44,212 nt of DNA from an uncultured Clostridia bacterium (GCA_934149275.1 CAKPEG010000014.1:1-44212); one strand, 5' to 3'. Positions 1 through 9,692 are shown, numbered from the stretch's first letter. Notes: generated by a model from the sequence alone, not told the origin. A program made the numbers and translations.

Positions 1-3000
1 GGAAAATATAAAACACAAACAGAACCAAATAAATTAGGACTAAGAATAGCAGAAAAATATAATTTAGAATTACAAAAATATCAAACAGGAAAAACAAATT
101 TAGTACCAGGTGCAACTTATAAAATTACAAAAGAAGCATCAAATACAGAAGAAGCAGAAAGTCAAACAGCGGTAACAAATACGGAAGGAAAATTAGAATT
201 ACAAAACCTTTATGCAAAAAGAACATATGCAATTGAAGAAATAAAAGTTCCAGAAGATTATGAATTAAATACTGATGTAGTAAAAATAATTGGAACTATT
301 CAAGAAGACGGAAGTCTTAAAATAGATAAAACACAGGGAACAACAAGAGATGAAATTGAAGTAACAAAAGAAGAACAGAAACCATACAAGGTAACTATAA
401 AAGTTGAAGATGAGGCAAAAGTCAAATTAAAAATAACAAAATTTGAGAAAGATGCAGAAGTTCTAGTAAGCGGAGTTAGGTATAAACTAACAGGAGTAGG
501 TCTATCTGAGAATGGAAAAAATGTAACAACAAATGCAAATGGAGAAATAACATTAAGAGGTTTAAAAGTTGGAGAAGAATATATATTAGAAGAAACAAAA
601 GCTGAAGGATATTACTTAGCAAGTCCAATAAAATTTGTAATATCTAATAAAGATGGAACATATTCAATAAATGTATCAGAAGGAACAGTAAAAGAATCAA
701 TTATAACAGAAGATAATATACCAACAGCAAATATAAAATTAGAAGATGAAAAAATACCAACATATAACTTGGAAATTATAAAGACACAGAGAATAACAAG
801 TGCTGAATTAACAGAAAATAAATTAGAACAAGCACTTGCAAGTGTAGATACTGTATACTTAGCAGATGCAAAATTCAAATTATATAAAGGAACAAAAGAA
901 CTAGGAACTTATGTAACAGATGCAAATGGAAGAATAACATTAAATGATTTGTACCAATATATAGATGGAAAAAATGAAGAAGGAATATACACTTTAAAAG
1001 AAACATCAGCACCAGAAGGATATTCAAAAGTAAAAGATATTGTATTCAAAGTAGATGGAAGTACTGGAGAACTTAAATTTGTAAATACAGAAGGAAAAGA
1101 TGAGAGCTATATAGTTGAAAACAATACAGTAAGACTTTTAGTTGAAGATAGTCCATCATTTAAACTTATAAAGAAAGATGCAGAAACAAAAGAGGTGTTA
1201 GCAAATATTAAATTTGCAATTTATAACATTGACAATGATACAACATCACCAGCACAAAATAGTAAAGGTGAAATAATAGGAACTAAAGAGATTATAAATG
1301 GAAAAGAATATTATGTTGTAACAACAGACAGCGAAGGAGAGATAACAGCAGACTTGCCAGAAGGTATGTATAAAGCAGTTGAGTTAGAAGCACCAGAAAA
1401 ATATGATATATCAGATTCAACTTATTACTTTGGAATAGGAGCATCAAGAGAAGGTAAAGAAGGTATAAAGGCAACATGGGCACAAGGAATAGGAGGAGAA
1501 AATAGTGAAAATATAAAAACTGTAATTGATACAAGCGATGGCGGATATATAGTAGGTGGAGAATTTTCATCAAGTACACTAGAGTTAGAAAATGGAACAA
1601 AATTTACTAATAAAAGTACCACAAGCAATTCAGATGGTTTTGTAATAAAATACAATCAATCAGGAGAAATTGAATGGTCAAAAGAAATAGGAGGAGAAAA
1701 ATTAGATCGTATTAATTCTATAGTTGAATGTAATGATGGAGGTTACATTGCAGTTGGAGAATTTTCATCAAGCACACTTGATTTAGGAAATGGTATAAGT
1801 TTAACTAATGAATATGAACTGGACGGCATGATGATAAAATTCAATGGCGATGGAGAAGTAGAATGGGCAAAAACGATAGCTGGAAATGGTGCAGATATTA
1901 TTGAATCAGTATCTCTAACAACAGATGGTGGTTATGTAATAGGTGGATATTCTCTATCAAAGAACATTGATGTAGGAAACAATATAACCTTAGCAAATAA
2001 AGGACTTACAAATGGAATGGTAGTAAAATATAATCAAGACGGAACTGCACAATGGGCTAAAGTAGTAAATGGAACTGGAAGTAATAATATAAAAACAGTT
2101 TCAGCAACAAAAGACGGAGGATGTGTAGCAGGAGGAAGTTTCAGTTCAAATAGCATAGACTTAGGAAATGGAACAACCTTAAATAACAATGGTGAAACTA
2201 ATGCGGTATTAATAAAATTTAATTCAAATGGAGAAATAGAATTTGCTAAAGGAATAGGTGGAACAGCTAACGATTACATAGCCTCTGTATCCGGAACAAG
2301 CGATGGAGGATATATAATAGGAGGATGGATAACTTCTAGCTCTACAGAATTAGACACAGGAATAACATTAAGCAACAATGGTTCAAGTAATGGAATAATA
2401 GCTAAATATAATCAAGAAGGAAAAGTAGAATGGGCTAAGATAATAGGTGATGAGAAAAGTGAAAGTATAGAATCAGTAATAGAAACAACTAGCGGAGAAT
2501 ATGTAGCAATAGGAAGTTTTGAAACAAGTAATTTAGAGTTAGAAAATGACATAAGTATTTCATCTTTAAATGAAAAAAATGCTACAGGAATGATAATTAA
2601 ATATAGTAAAACAGGAGAAACAATAAGTGCCAAAGCAATAGGCGGAACAGACAATGATTTTATATATTCTGTAGCAGAAACTATTGATGGAGCATATATA
2701 ATAGGAGGAAAATTTAACTCAAGAAGTATAGACTTAGAAAACGGAATAAGTCTAATTAACAAAGGTCCTGAATACAGCTCAGATGCAATGGTTGTAAAAT
2801 TAGAAAAAACTGAATTATCAAAACCAATAGTAATACAAACACAAGAAATTGGTGGAGCAAGTGATGATAGAATAAATTCAATTTCAGCAACAAAAGATGG
2901 AGGTTATGTAGTTGGAGGTTACTTCCAATCAAATAGCATAGATTTAGGAAATAATATAAGTTTAATTAATCAAGGTACTACATCATTAACAGATGGAATG

Positions 3001-6000
3001 ATAGTAAAATATGGTAGCAGCGGAGAAGTTGAATGGGCTCACGAAATTGGTGGAGATGGCTATGATGAAGTACTTTCAGTATCAGCAACAAATGATGGAG
3101 GTTGCATAGTAGGTGGACATTTTCTTTCAGAGAGCATCAACTTAGGAAATGGTATTAGTTTAACAAATAAAAATAATTTCTACCCAGATGGAATGATAAT
3201 AAAATATAATCAAGAAGGAAACGTAGAATGGGCTAAAGCGATAGGAGATAAGAACAGTGAATGTATAAATACAGTAGTTCAAAGCAGTGATGGCGGTTAT
3301 ATTGTAGGAGGATATTTTGATAGTAGCAGTATTGAGTTTGGAAACGGAATCAATATAACAAATAAAGGCGAAATCGACGGAATGGTAATAAAATACAACA
3401 AAAATGGAGAAGTAGAGTGGGCTAAAGAAATAGGTGGAGATAGCGAAGACTACATAAACTCAGTTGCAGAAAGCAATGATGGAGGATATGTAGTTGGAGG
3501 TTACTTTAAATCAAGTGCAATCGACTTAGGAAGTGGAGCAAATATATCAAATAATGGTGACCGTGACGGAATGATAATAAAATATAATCAAAATGGAAAA
3601 GTAGAATGGGCAAGAACAATAGGAGGAACAGACAACGATTACATAACATCAATTGCAAAATGTAGTGACGGTGGTTACATAGTAGGTGGAGTTGCAAGTA
3701 GCTATATTAATCTAGGAAACGAAGTAAGCATAGCTAATAATGGTGATGAAGATGGTATTATAATAAAATTCAACCAAAATGGAGAAGCACAATGGGCTAA
3801 AACAATAGGAGGAAGTTTAAGCGAAAGAATAAGATCTGTAGCAGAGTGCAGTGATGGTGGATATGTAGCAGGAGGAGCATTCGGTTCAAGCAGTATAGAT
3901 TTAGAAAATGGAGTAAGCTTAACTAAGACAGGTTCAGATGCAGGAATGATAATAAAATATAGCCAAGCAGGTGAAACAGAGTGGGCAAAAAGCATAAGTG
4001 GTGATGGCACAGAAGGTATAAACTCTGTAGCAGAAACAGTTAGTCAAAACTATATCGGTGGTGGATTTTTCTATAGTGCTACACTTGAAAGTGATGGAAA
4101 AACATTAACTAATAAAGGCGCTGGAGATGGTATGGTAGTTAATATAAACTCTCAAAAAGGTGTACCAGTTATTGAAGAATTAGAAATTGAAAACAGTAGA
4201 AAAGAATTTAAGATTACAACAGATATAAACGAAATAGATAATGTAAAAGGTGGTTCTATTTCTGGAGAAGGTGAAGTGGCATATGAAAAAGTAAAATATG
4301 GTGATACTTCAAATAAAGAAATAAAAATGATACCAGACGAAAATTATGAACTTATCGCAATTACAGTAAATGGTGAAAGCTATCCATTTACTGTAGGAGA
4401 AGGCAAAACGTATACAATGCCAGCATTTTCAAATGTAACAGCTGATATTCATGTTGTTGCAACATATGCATTAATGGATAACAAAATTACAATTAATAAG
4501 GTAGATAAGGATACTAAAGAAAAATTAACAGGGGCAAGTTTTAAACTAGATCAAATTGAAGAAGCGGGTGTTGATACTCTATATCATACAACGGTTGAGA
4601 CTAATGCAGAAGGCCAAGCCATAACTCAGATACCATTTGGAAAATATAGCATAACAGAGACTAAAGCACCAGACGGATATGTACTTAATGAAACACCAAC
4701 AACAATTGAATTTAGAAGTACAGAAGGTGCTGTACATGAATTTACAATTGAAAATGAGAAGAAGTCTAAATTAATAGTTCATCACTACATAAAAGGAACA
4801 ACAGATAAATTAGCAGAAGATGAGATTTATGAAGGAAAGGCAGATGAGAGATATACAACAAATCCTAAGCTAGATTTTGAAAGATATGAATTAGAGAAAA
4901 ATGAAAATGATGAATATATACTTCCAGAAAACGCAACAGGAACATATAAAACAGGAACAACAGAAGTTACATATTATTATGTAGAAAAGAAAATACCATT
5001 AACAGTACACCATTACATAGAAGGAACAACAATGAAAGTTCCATTAAAATCCGGGGAAACGGCAGAGGATCAAGTAGATAGCAAAGAAGAAGGAGAAAAA
5101 TATACAACATCACCAATTTCTAATGACGAATTAAGTGACGAGTATGAATTAGTAGAAATACCAAGCAATGCAAATGGTGAATATACTTGGAAAGAAGTAA
5201 TTGTAACATATTATTATAGAAAGATTGTAAGAGAGGTTAACTTAGTAAAATATCAACAAGATGGAGTAACACCTCTTCCAGGAGCTAGATTTAAGATAGA
5301 TAATCAGGTTTATGAAACCGATGAAAATGGTAAAATAAAAGTTTATTTAAATAGCGGAAAATATGAAATAACTGAAATTGAAGCACCAGAAGGATATAAA
5401 TTACCAGAAAATCCAACTGTAGAAATTACAATAACAAGAGATATTCCAGAAACAATCAATGTAATTAATGAGAAGAAAAAAGGTACAGTAACAGTGCACC
5501 ATTACATAGAAGGAACAACAACTAAAGTGCCGATGGCAGATGGAACATCAGCAGAAGATGAAATAAAAACAAGTAGTGTTGGTGATATATATGTAACATC
5601 AGCTAAACAAGGAATATCTGATTCATATAAAATAGTTAATGAACCAGAGAATAGTAGTGGAATTTATGTGGATGGCAATATTGAAGTTACATATTATTAT
5701 GGATTAAAGAATTCAACTGTTAATATAAAATATTTAGAAAAAGGTACAAATATAGAATTAGCAGAATCTGATACAATTGAAGGAAAAATTAATGATGCAT
5801 ATACAACAGTAGCTAAAAATATAGATGGTTATAAAGTTGTAGGAAACACAGAGAATATAATAGGCAAATTTGAGGCTAATGGAATAACAGTTATATATTA
5901 CTACTCATATAAAACCAAAGGAACAGTTCAATATATAGACAAGACAACAGGTAAAATAATAGAACAAGCAACAACAGAAGGACTTGAAGGAGATGATTTT

Positions 6001-7713
6001 GTAACAGAAAGCAAGGATTTTCCAAACTATGTACTAGTTGAAGAACCAGCTAAAAAGACACTTAAGATGACAAAAGACGAGCAAGTATTGAAATATTACT
6101 ATATTCACATATCTGGTGGTGTAGTGGAGAAACATATAGATGTTATTTCAGGTCAAATATTGGCAAATGCAGTACATGAAGGAAATGAAGGCGATGAATA
6201 TGATATATCATCAAGAACATTTGGTGGATATGATTTAGTTGAAAGTAGATTACCTACAAACTCAAAAGGAACAATGAAAGTGGATTCGATAGAAGTAATT
6301 TACTACTATATTTATAGAAGCAAAGTAACGACTGAATATATGGATAAAAACACAGGAAATAAGCTAGCAGATGCTGAAACACAAAATGGACATGAAGGTG
6401 ACAATTATAAAACAGAAGAAAAGACATTTGATAATTATAAATTAGTTGAAGTGCCAGCAAATGCAAATGGAGTAATGACAAAGGATGATATTAAAGTTAC
6501 ATATTATTATGTACATATATCAAATGGTGTAATTGTAAATCATATTGATATTAAGTCAAACGAAAAATTATTAGACGAAAAAAAGATAGAAGGATATGAA
6601 GGTGACATATATGAAACACATGAAGAAAATATTCCAGAATATGATTTAGCTAAAGAAGAATATCCTGAAAATGCAAAAGGAACAATGACAATAGAAGAAA
6701 CAAGTGTAACATATTATTATATTAGAAAGACTCAAGTTAATGTAAGATACGTTGACATTGAAACAGGAGAAGAAATTGAAAATTCAAGCAATATTCAAGG
6801 TCATCAAGATGATGAATATAAAACAGAGCCAAAAAGCATACAAGGATATGACTTAGCAGAAGAACCGGCAAATAAAACTGGAACAATGACAACAGATCCA
6901 ATTGATGTAATTTATTATTATAAGAAAATTGCTAGAGTTTTAATAAATTATTATGATATGGATACAAAAGAAAAAATAGCTGACGAAATAGAAATTAAAG
7001 GTTATAAAAATGATGAATACACATCTGAAGAAAAAGACATCAAATACTATAAACTAGAAAAAGTACCAGAAAATAAAGATGGAAAAATGCAAGTTACTAT
7101 TACAAAAGATGAAAATGGTAACAAGATTGTAGAAGATACAATACATGTAAATTACTATTATAAAAAGTTTGTATTCAATTTAAAAGTAAACAAGACAATT
7201 GCCAGTGTGATTGTAAACGGTCAAGAAACATCAATAAATGGAAAACTAGGAAAAGTGGAAGTACATAGAAAAGAATTAGCAACAGCTAATGTAAAAGTAG
7301 TTTATAAGATTAAAGTAACAAATGACAGTGAATTAATAGGTAAAGCCAATATTATTGAAAGTATACCAAGTGGAATGACAATGGTTGCTGAAAATAATGC
7401 AGGATGGACTATAAATCAAACGACAGCAAGTTTAGAAACAGATGATATTAAACCAGGAGAAAGCAGAGAATATCAAGTCGTGTTAGGATGGCAAAATAAT
7501 GATAACAATGTTGGAACAAAAGAAAATGTTGCAAGTATTGTTACAGAAAACGAAGCAGGATTTGAAGAAAAAGATCTTAGCGATAACGAAAGTAAAGCTA
7601 GTGTAATTGTAGCTGTAGAAACTGGTGAAACAACACATATAGTTGTTGCAGTAGGATTTTTGATGATTATGATTGCAATAACAGCAGGAGTTTATAGAAT
7701 TAAGAAAAACTAG
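1..7713 (+). CDS. Giant modular surface adhesin, 5'-truncated (SpaA / propeller / MucBP repeats)
   Basis: The frame is open from base 1 to the TAG at 7711-7713, so about 2570 residues are visible and the start lies outside the window; the TTG at 769 is internal. In order: about four SpaA-like prealbumin-fold domains (to ~1465), 14 repeats of 62-66 residues with a GGYIVGG...SSSIDLGNG...GMIIKYN core (~1471-4164) resembling SBBP/delta-60 beta-propeller repeats, a short beta domain, another SpaA domain (~4480-4760), ten MucBP-like repeats each ending in YYY (~4763-7170) with a SpaA domain inserted after the second (~5233-5487), a DUF11-like domain, then one hydrophobic helix and RIKKN. The sequence before the helix is VETGE, not LPXTG. 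It is presumably an extracellular, wall- or membrane-attached adhesin. A sortase is encoded at 27874. The ligand is unknown. Confidence 0.88.
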   Translation, partial: GKYKTQTEPNKLGLRIAEKYNLELQKYQTGKTNLVPGATYKITKEASNTEEAESQTAVTNTEGKLELQNLYAKRTYAIEEIKVPEDYELNTDVVKIIGTIQEDGSLKIDKTQGTTRDEIEVTKEEQKPYKVTIKVEDEAKVKLKITKFEKDAEVLVSGVRYKLTGVGLSENGKNVTTNANGEITLRGLKVGEEYILEETKAEGYYLASPIKFVISNKDGTYSINVSEGTVKESIITEDNIPTANIKLEDEKIPTYNLEIIKTQRITSAELTENKLEQALASVDTVYLADAKFKLYKGTKELGTYVTDANGRITLNDLYQYIDGKNEEGIYTLKETSAPEGYSKVKDIVFKVDGSTGELKFVNTEGKDESYIVENNTVRLLVEDSPSFKLIKKDAETKEVLANIKFAIYNIDNDTTSPAQNSKGEIIGTKEIINGKEYYVVTTDSEGEITADLPEGMYKAVELEAPEKYDISDSTYYFGIGASREGKEGIKATWAQGIGGENSENIKTVIDTSDGGYIVGGEFSSSTLELENGTKFTNKSTTSNSDGFVIKYNQSGEIEWSKEIGGEKLDRINSIVECNDGGYIAVGEFSSSTLDLGNGISLTNEYELDGMMIKFNGDGEVEWAKTIAGNGADIIESVSLTTDGGYVIGGYSLSKNIDVGNNITLANKGLTNGMVVKYNQDGTAQWAKVVNGTGSNNIKTVSATKDGGCVAGGSFSSNSIDLGNGTTLNNNGETNAVLIKFNSNGEIEFAKGIGGTANDYIASVSGTSDGGYIIGGWITSSSTELDTGITLSNNGSSNGIIAKYNQEGKVEWAKIIGDEKSESIESVIETTSGEYVAIGSFETSNLELENDISISSLNEKNATGMIIKYSKTGETISAKAIGGTDNDFIYSVAETIDGAYIIGGKFNSRSIDLENGISLINKGPEYSSDAMVVKLEKTELSKPIVIQTQEIGGASDDRINSISATKDGGYVVGGYFQSNSIDLGNNISLINQGTTSLTDGMIVKYGSSGEVEWAHEIGGDGYDEVLSVSATNDGGCIVGGHFLSESINLGNGISLTNKNNFYPDGMIIKYNQEGNVEWAKAIGDKNSECINTVVQSSDGGYIVGGYFDSSSIEFGNGINITNKGEIDGMVIKYNKNGEVEWAKEIGGDSEDYINSVAESNDGGYVVGGYFKSSAIDLGSGANISNNGDRDGMIIKYNQNGKVEWARTIGGTDNDYITSIAKCSDGGYIVGGVASSYINLGNEVSIANNGDEDGIIIKFNQNGEAQWAKTIGGSLSERIRSVAECSDGGYVAGGAFGSSSIDLENGVSLTKTGSDAGMIIKYSQAGETEWAKSISGDGTEGINSVAETVSQNYIGGGFFYSATLESDGKTLTNKGAGDGMVVNINSQKGVPVIEELEIENSRKEFKITTDINEIDNVKGGSISGEGEVAYEKVKYGDTSNKEIKMIPDENYELIAITVNGESYPFTVGEGKTYTMPAFSNVTADIHVVATYALMDNKITINKVDKDTKEKLTGASFKLDQIEEAGVDTLYHTTVETNAEGQAITQIPFGKYSITETKAPDGYVLNETPTTIEFRSTEGAVHEFTIENEKKSKLIVHHYIKGTTDKLAEDEIYEGKADERYTTNPKLDFERYELEKNENDEYILPENATGTYKTGTTEVTYYYVEKKIPLTVHHYIEGTTMKVPLKSGETAEDQVDSKEEGEKYTTSPISNDELSDEYELVEIPSNANGEYTWKEVIVTYYYRKIVREVNLVKYQQDGVTPLPGARFKIDNQVYETDENGKIKVYLNSGKYEITEIEAPEGYKLPENPTVEITITRDIPETINVINEKKKGTVTVHHYIEGTTTKVPMADGTSAEDEIKTSSVGDIYVTSAKQGISDSYKIVNEPENSSGIYVDGNIEVTYYYGLKNSTVNIKYLEKGTNIELAESDTIEGKINDAYTTVAKNIDGYKVVGNTENIIGKFEANGITVIYYYSYKTKGTVQYIDKTTGKIIEQATTEGLEGDDFVTESKDFPNYVLVEEPAKKTLKMTKDEQVLKYYYIHISGGVVEKHIDVISGQILANAVHEGNEGDEYDISSRTFGGYDLVESRLPTNSKGTMKVDSIEVIYYYIYRSKVTTEYMDKNTGNKLADAETQNGHEGDNYKTEEKTFDNYKLVEVPANANGVMTKDDIKVTYYYVHISNGVIVNHIDIKSNEKLLDEKKIEGYEGDIYETHEENIPEYDLAKEEYPENAKGTMTIEETSVTYYYIRKTQVNVRYVDIETGEEIENSSNIQGHQDDEYKTEPKSIQGYDLAEEPANKTGTMTTDPIDVIYYYKKIARVLINYYDMDTKEKIADEIEIKGYKNDEYTSEEKDIKYYKLEKVPENKDGKMQVTITKDENGNKIVEDTIHVNYYYKKFVFNLKVNKTIASVIVNGQETSINGKLGKVEVHRKELATANVKVVYKIKVTNDSELIGKANIIESIPSGMTMVAENNAGWTINQTTASLETDDIKPGESREYQVVLGWQNNDNNVGTKENVASIVTENEAGFEEKDLSDNESKASVIVAVETGETTHIVVAVGFLMIMIAITAGVYRIKKN
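1471..4164 (+). repeat. Fourteen-unit beta-propeller repeat array within the adhesin
   Basis: Fourteen diverged protein repeats run head to tail. Each starts with EWAKxIGG-like residues, then DGGYIVGG, then SIDLGNG, and ends GMIIKYNxxGEV. After unit 7 (near 2797-2844) the spacing is broken by a longer linker containing KLEKTELSKP, which gives 7+7 units. Seven-fold counts are typical of SBBP-type beta-propellers, so two tandem seven-bladed propellers are inferred. The repeats differ enough in DNA that recent slippage is unlikely. Confidence 0.75.
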
Positions 7714-7815
7714 TTGAAAAAGAATTAAATTTTAGCAAGGCAAAAGCGATACAAATACAGCAAGCGTACGATGGTACATTGAGGATGTTTGTATCGCTTT
7801 TAACACAGATAAAAT
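7706..7815 (+). repeat. 110-bp tandem-duplicated hairpin element, copy 1
   Basis: The copy overlaps the adhesin stop codon and is about 94% identical, without gaps, to 7894-8003. It contains a perfect 14-bp stem, AAAAGCGATACAAA (7742-7755) with TTTGTATCGCTTTT (7788-7801), closing a 32-nt loop. The loop contains a small inner hairpin, GTAC-GATG-GTAC. The right arm ends in TTTT, so it may act as the adhesin terminator. Conservation of the loop suggests a role beyond termination. Confidence 0.8.
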
Positions 7816-7893
7816 AATATTGCAAAGAACACAATTTTGATAAGAATGTTTATATTATAAGGCAAATCGTGCTGAAATTCTGAAAGTATGCAT

Positions 7894-8003
7894 AAAACTA
7901 GTTGAAAAAGAATTAAATTTTAGCAAGGCAAAAGAGATACAAATACCGCAAGCGTACGATGGTACGTTGAGGATAGTTGTATCTCTTTTAACGCAGATAA
8001 AAT
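7894..8003 (+). repeat. 110-bp tandem-duplicated hairpin element, copy 2
   Basis: This is the second copy of 7706-7815, including the same AAAACTAG start although no gene ends here. The stem is AAAAGAGATACAA (7930-7942) with TTGTATCTCTTTT (7977-7989). Relative to copy 1 a C-G pair has become A-T on both arms, so the stem is preserved by compensatory change. The inner hairpin is extended to CGTAC-GATG-GTACG. The duplicate could be the remnant of a deleted paralogous surface gene's 3' end (inference). Confidence 0.8.
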
Positions 8004-8025
8004 TATAATTATTTTTCAACGGATT

Positions 8026-8526
8026 CTAGACAACAGCAGCAACAGCCCCCGTAGCACACAACACAATAAACCCAGCCGTTGCAACACCCAAAGCCAAAGG
8101 CCAGAAAGCCTTCTTCAAAGGAATATCCAAGAAATTAGCAATAAGAGAACCAACCCAAGCACCAGTTGTAGGAATTGGAATTGCAACAAAAACAAACAAA
8201 CCAAAAGCAACAGCAGATTGAAGTTTCGTATTTTCTTGAATCTTTCTAGTAGCCTTATCAGTAGCCCAGTCTATAATCTTCTTAAAGAACTTCCATCTAC
8301 CAAAGAAATCAAATAATGGTCTAATATATTTTACAATAAAGAATATTGGAATAATATTTCCAATGAAACTACATAAATAAGCAACCCAATAATTCAATCC
8401 CATTACATATCCTAAAGGAATAGCACCTCTAATTTCAATAATTGGCAGCATACCTACAAAGACAGTTATTAAACATTTAGCAATAAAAGGAATGCCTTTT
8501 AAAGTCATAAAAAAAGATGTTAACAT
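8026..8526 (-). CDS. Small multidrug export family membrane protein
   Basis: A 166-residue polytopic membrane protein whose sequence fits the COG2426 / Sm_multidrug_ex family. Conserved-looking features are EIRGAIPLGY near the N-terminus and FVAIPIPTTGAWVGS in the second half. About four hydrophobic segments are visible and the length is typical. The ATG is preceded by AGGAGG at good spacing. The gene lies nine bases downstream of 8536-9096 on the same strand, so the two are probably co-transcribed. The export role is inherited from the family name and is not demonstrated. The 3' end faces the duplicated hairpin element. Confidence 0.8.
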   Translation of the reverse strand: MLTSFFMTLKGIPFIAKCLITVFVGMLPIIEIRGAIPLGYVMGLNYWVAYLCSFIGNIIPIFFIVKYIRPLFDFFGRWKFFKKIIDWATDKATRKIQENTKLQSAVAFGLFVFVAIPIPTTGAWVGSLIANFLDIPLKKAFWPLALGVATAGFIVLCATGAVAAVV

Positions 8527-8535
8527 ATAAACCTC

Positions 8536-9096
8536 CTAATTTAATTTTAAAGAATTTAAGATTTCAGTAACATATGATGATAAATCAATTTTATCTTTAT
8601 TAATATTAAAATCAATAATAATAAACTTTGAATCTTTTAAAATCCAATATACATCCACATACATATTTTCTTTATAATGAAAATTATAGTTGTATGTTGG
8701 TAGCCCTTGAACCGTTAATTCAGTTATATCAGAAACTTGACTAATGTTAGGAAACTTTGAGATATAATCATTTTTATCATATTCAATAAATTTAGAAATA
8801 TCTCTAACATTTGTTGCAGACGTTTCTGAAACATAAATGCTAGAACCTGTAGTCTGTGACTTTAATAATAGTAAGTAGGAATCATCCTCAATTACAGAAA
8901 ACTCGTATTCTGAAGGAGCAGAAAGTGATATAGAAGAATCGCTACTTGAAAAACTAATAGGTTTTAGCTTATCTTTTTTTATCTTATTTAAAATAAAGAA
9001 TAAAGAAATAGCTACAATTATCATAATTAATAAAATAACAATAAGTATAATATTTCTTTTATTTAGCCATTTTTCTTTTAAAACTAATATATCCAT
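8536..9096 (-). CDS. Membrane-anchored extracytoplasmic protein of unknown function
   Basis: About 186 residues. A short basic cytoplasmic tail is followed by one strong transmembrane helix (roughly residues 18-37) and an extracytoplasmic domain of about 145 residues without a recognised motif. There is no lipobox cysteine, so it is an N-anchored protein. I choose the ATG at 9094-9096 because GAGGAG lies four bases upstream; an in-frame TTG further upstream would overlap that binding site. It is the first gene of a probable two-gene minus-strand unit with the export-family gene. Function unknown. Confidence 0.7.
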   Translation of the reverse strand: MDILVLKEKWLNKRNIILIVILLIMIIVAISLFFILNKIKKDKLKPISFSSSDSSISLSAPSEYEFSVIEDDSYLLLLKSQTTGSSIYVSETSATNVRDISKFIEYDKNDYISKFPNISQVSDITELTVQGLPTYNYNFHYKENMYVDVYWILKDSKFIIIDFNINKDKIDLSSYVTEILNSLKLN

Positions 9097-9256
9097 AAAA
9101 CTCCTCAAAAATTTTCTTAATAATACTTGAAAAATTATAACTTAAGCAAACAAAAAAAACAAGTACCTATAAATAGGAAAAGGTGGAAAAAAGTACAATT
9201 GATTGATAAGAACAAATCTGCTAATATAAGTTTATAAGAGTGAACGGAAAGGAAGT

Positions 9257-9514
9257 ATGAAGATGCAAAGTATAATAAAAAAGATAAAGCGAATGGATAA
9301 GAAAATAATAAAATTAATAGATATAGGTCAGTGGATATTTTTTTTAGTATGTCTATTAGGGGTAGCAGTATTATTTGTTCATTACAAATTATACATATCA
9401 GCTGAATTATATAAAATTGGAATACAAGTTTTTAAGATAGGGATAATAGGAGTTATTTCAGTAATAGTTTGTAGTTGCGGATTATGGATTGTGAAAGAAG
9501 AAATGCATAAATAA
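9257..9514 (+). CDS. Small two-helix membrane protein, unknown
   Basis: 85 residues. A lysine-rich N-terminus is followed by two transmembrane segments (roughly 27-45 and 57-77) and a short charged tail. The ATG follows AAAGGAAG at normal spacing. I do not recognise a family. It stands alone, divergent from 8536-9096, and its 3' side carries dispersed element A and then a shared terminator facing rpsT. Confidence 0.6.
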   Translation: MKMQSIIKKIKRMDKKIIKLIDIGQWIFFLVCLLGVAVLFVHYKLYISAELYKIGIQVFKIGIIGVISVIVCSCGLWIVKEEMHK

Positions 9515-9528
9515 AATTAATAAAAAGA

Positions 9529-9647
9529 AATCATATATTTCATTTTTGAATTCCTTGCTAAAAGATTTTACCACCCACAAAACTTCGTTTAGCGGGTTAG
9601 GTAAAAACTTTCAAACTGCGCATCATTTAAAAATGAAATATATGATT
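9529..9647 (+). repeat. Dispersed structured element, copy A
   Basis: A core of about 81 bp (9548-9628) lies between perfect 19-bp inverted arms, AATCATATATTTCATTTTT (9529-9547) and AAAAATGAAATATATGATT (9629-9647). Inside the core, TTTTACC (9566-9572) pairs with GGTAAAA (9600-9606), and ACCC pairs with GGGT around a CTTCG tip. Copies B (24014) and C (28686, reversed) share the core but have different arms. It sits between convergent genes. Confidence 0.85.
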
Positions 9648-9660
9648 CCTTATATAATAA

Positions 9661-9692
9661 AAAAAGATAGATTCGCTCTATCTTTTTTTTAT
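9661..9692. terminator. Bidirectional terminator between 9257 gene and rpsT
   Basis: The stem AAAGATAGA / TCTATCTTT around TTCGC is flanked by A-rich and T-rich runs on both sides, so it can serve the small membrane gene on the plus strand and rpsT on the minus strand. It overlaps the last rpsT codons. Confidence 0.75.

Noticed and set aside
1292..4010. Long minus-strand frames inside the adhesin gene
   Set aside because: They mirror the plus-strand repeats, lack ribosome binding sites and have low-complexity composition.
1471..4164. CRISPR-like or satellite DNA repeat
   Set aside because: The periodicity is at protein level, the DNA copies are diverged and in frame, and there are no spacers.
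769..7713. TTG at 769 as the start of the adhesin gene
   Set aside because: The same frame is open without a stop from base 1 and encodes further SpaA-like domain sequence; there is no ribosome binding site at 769.
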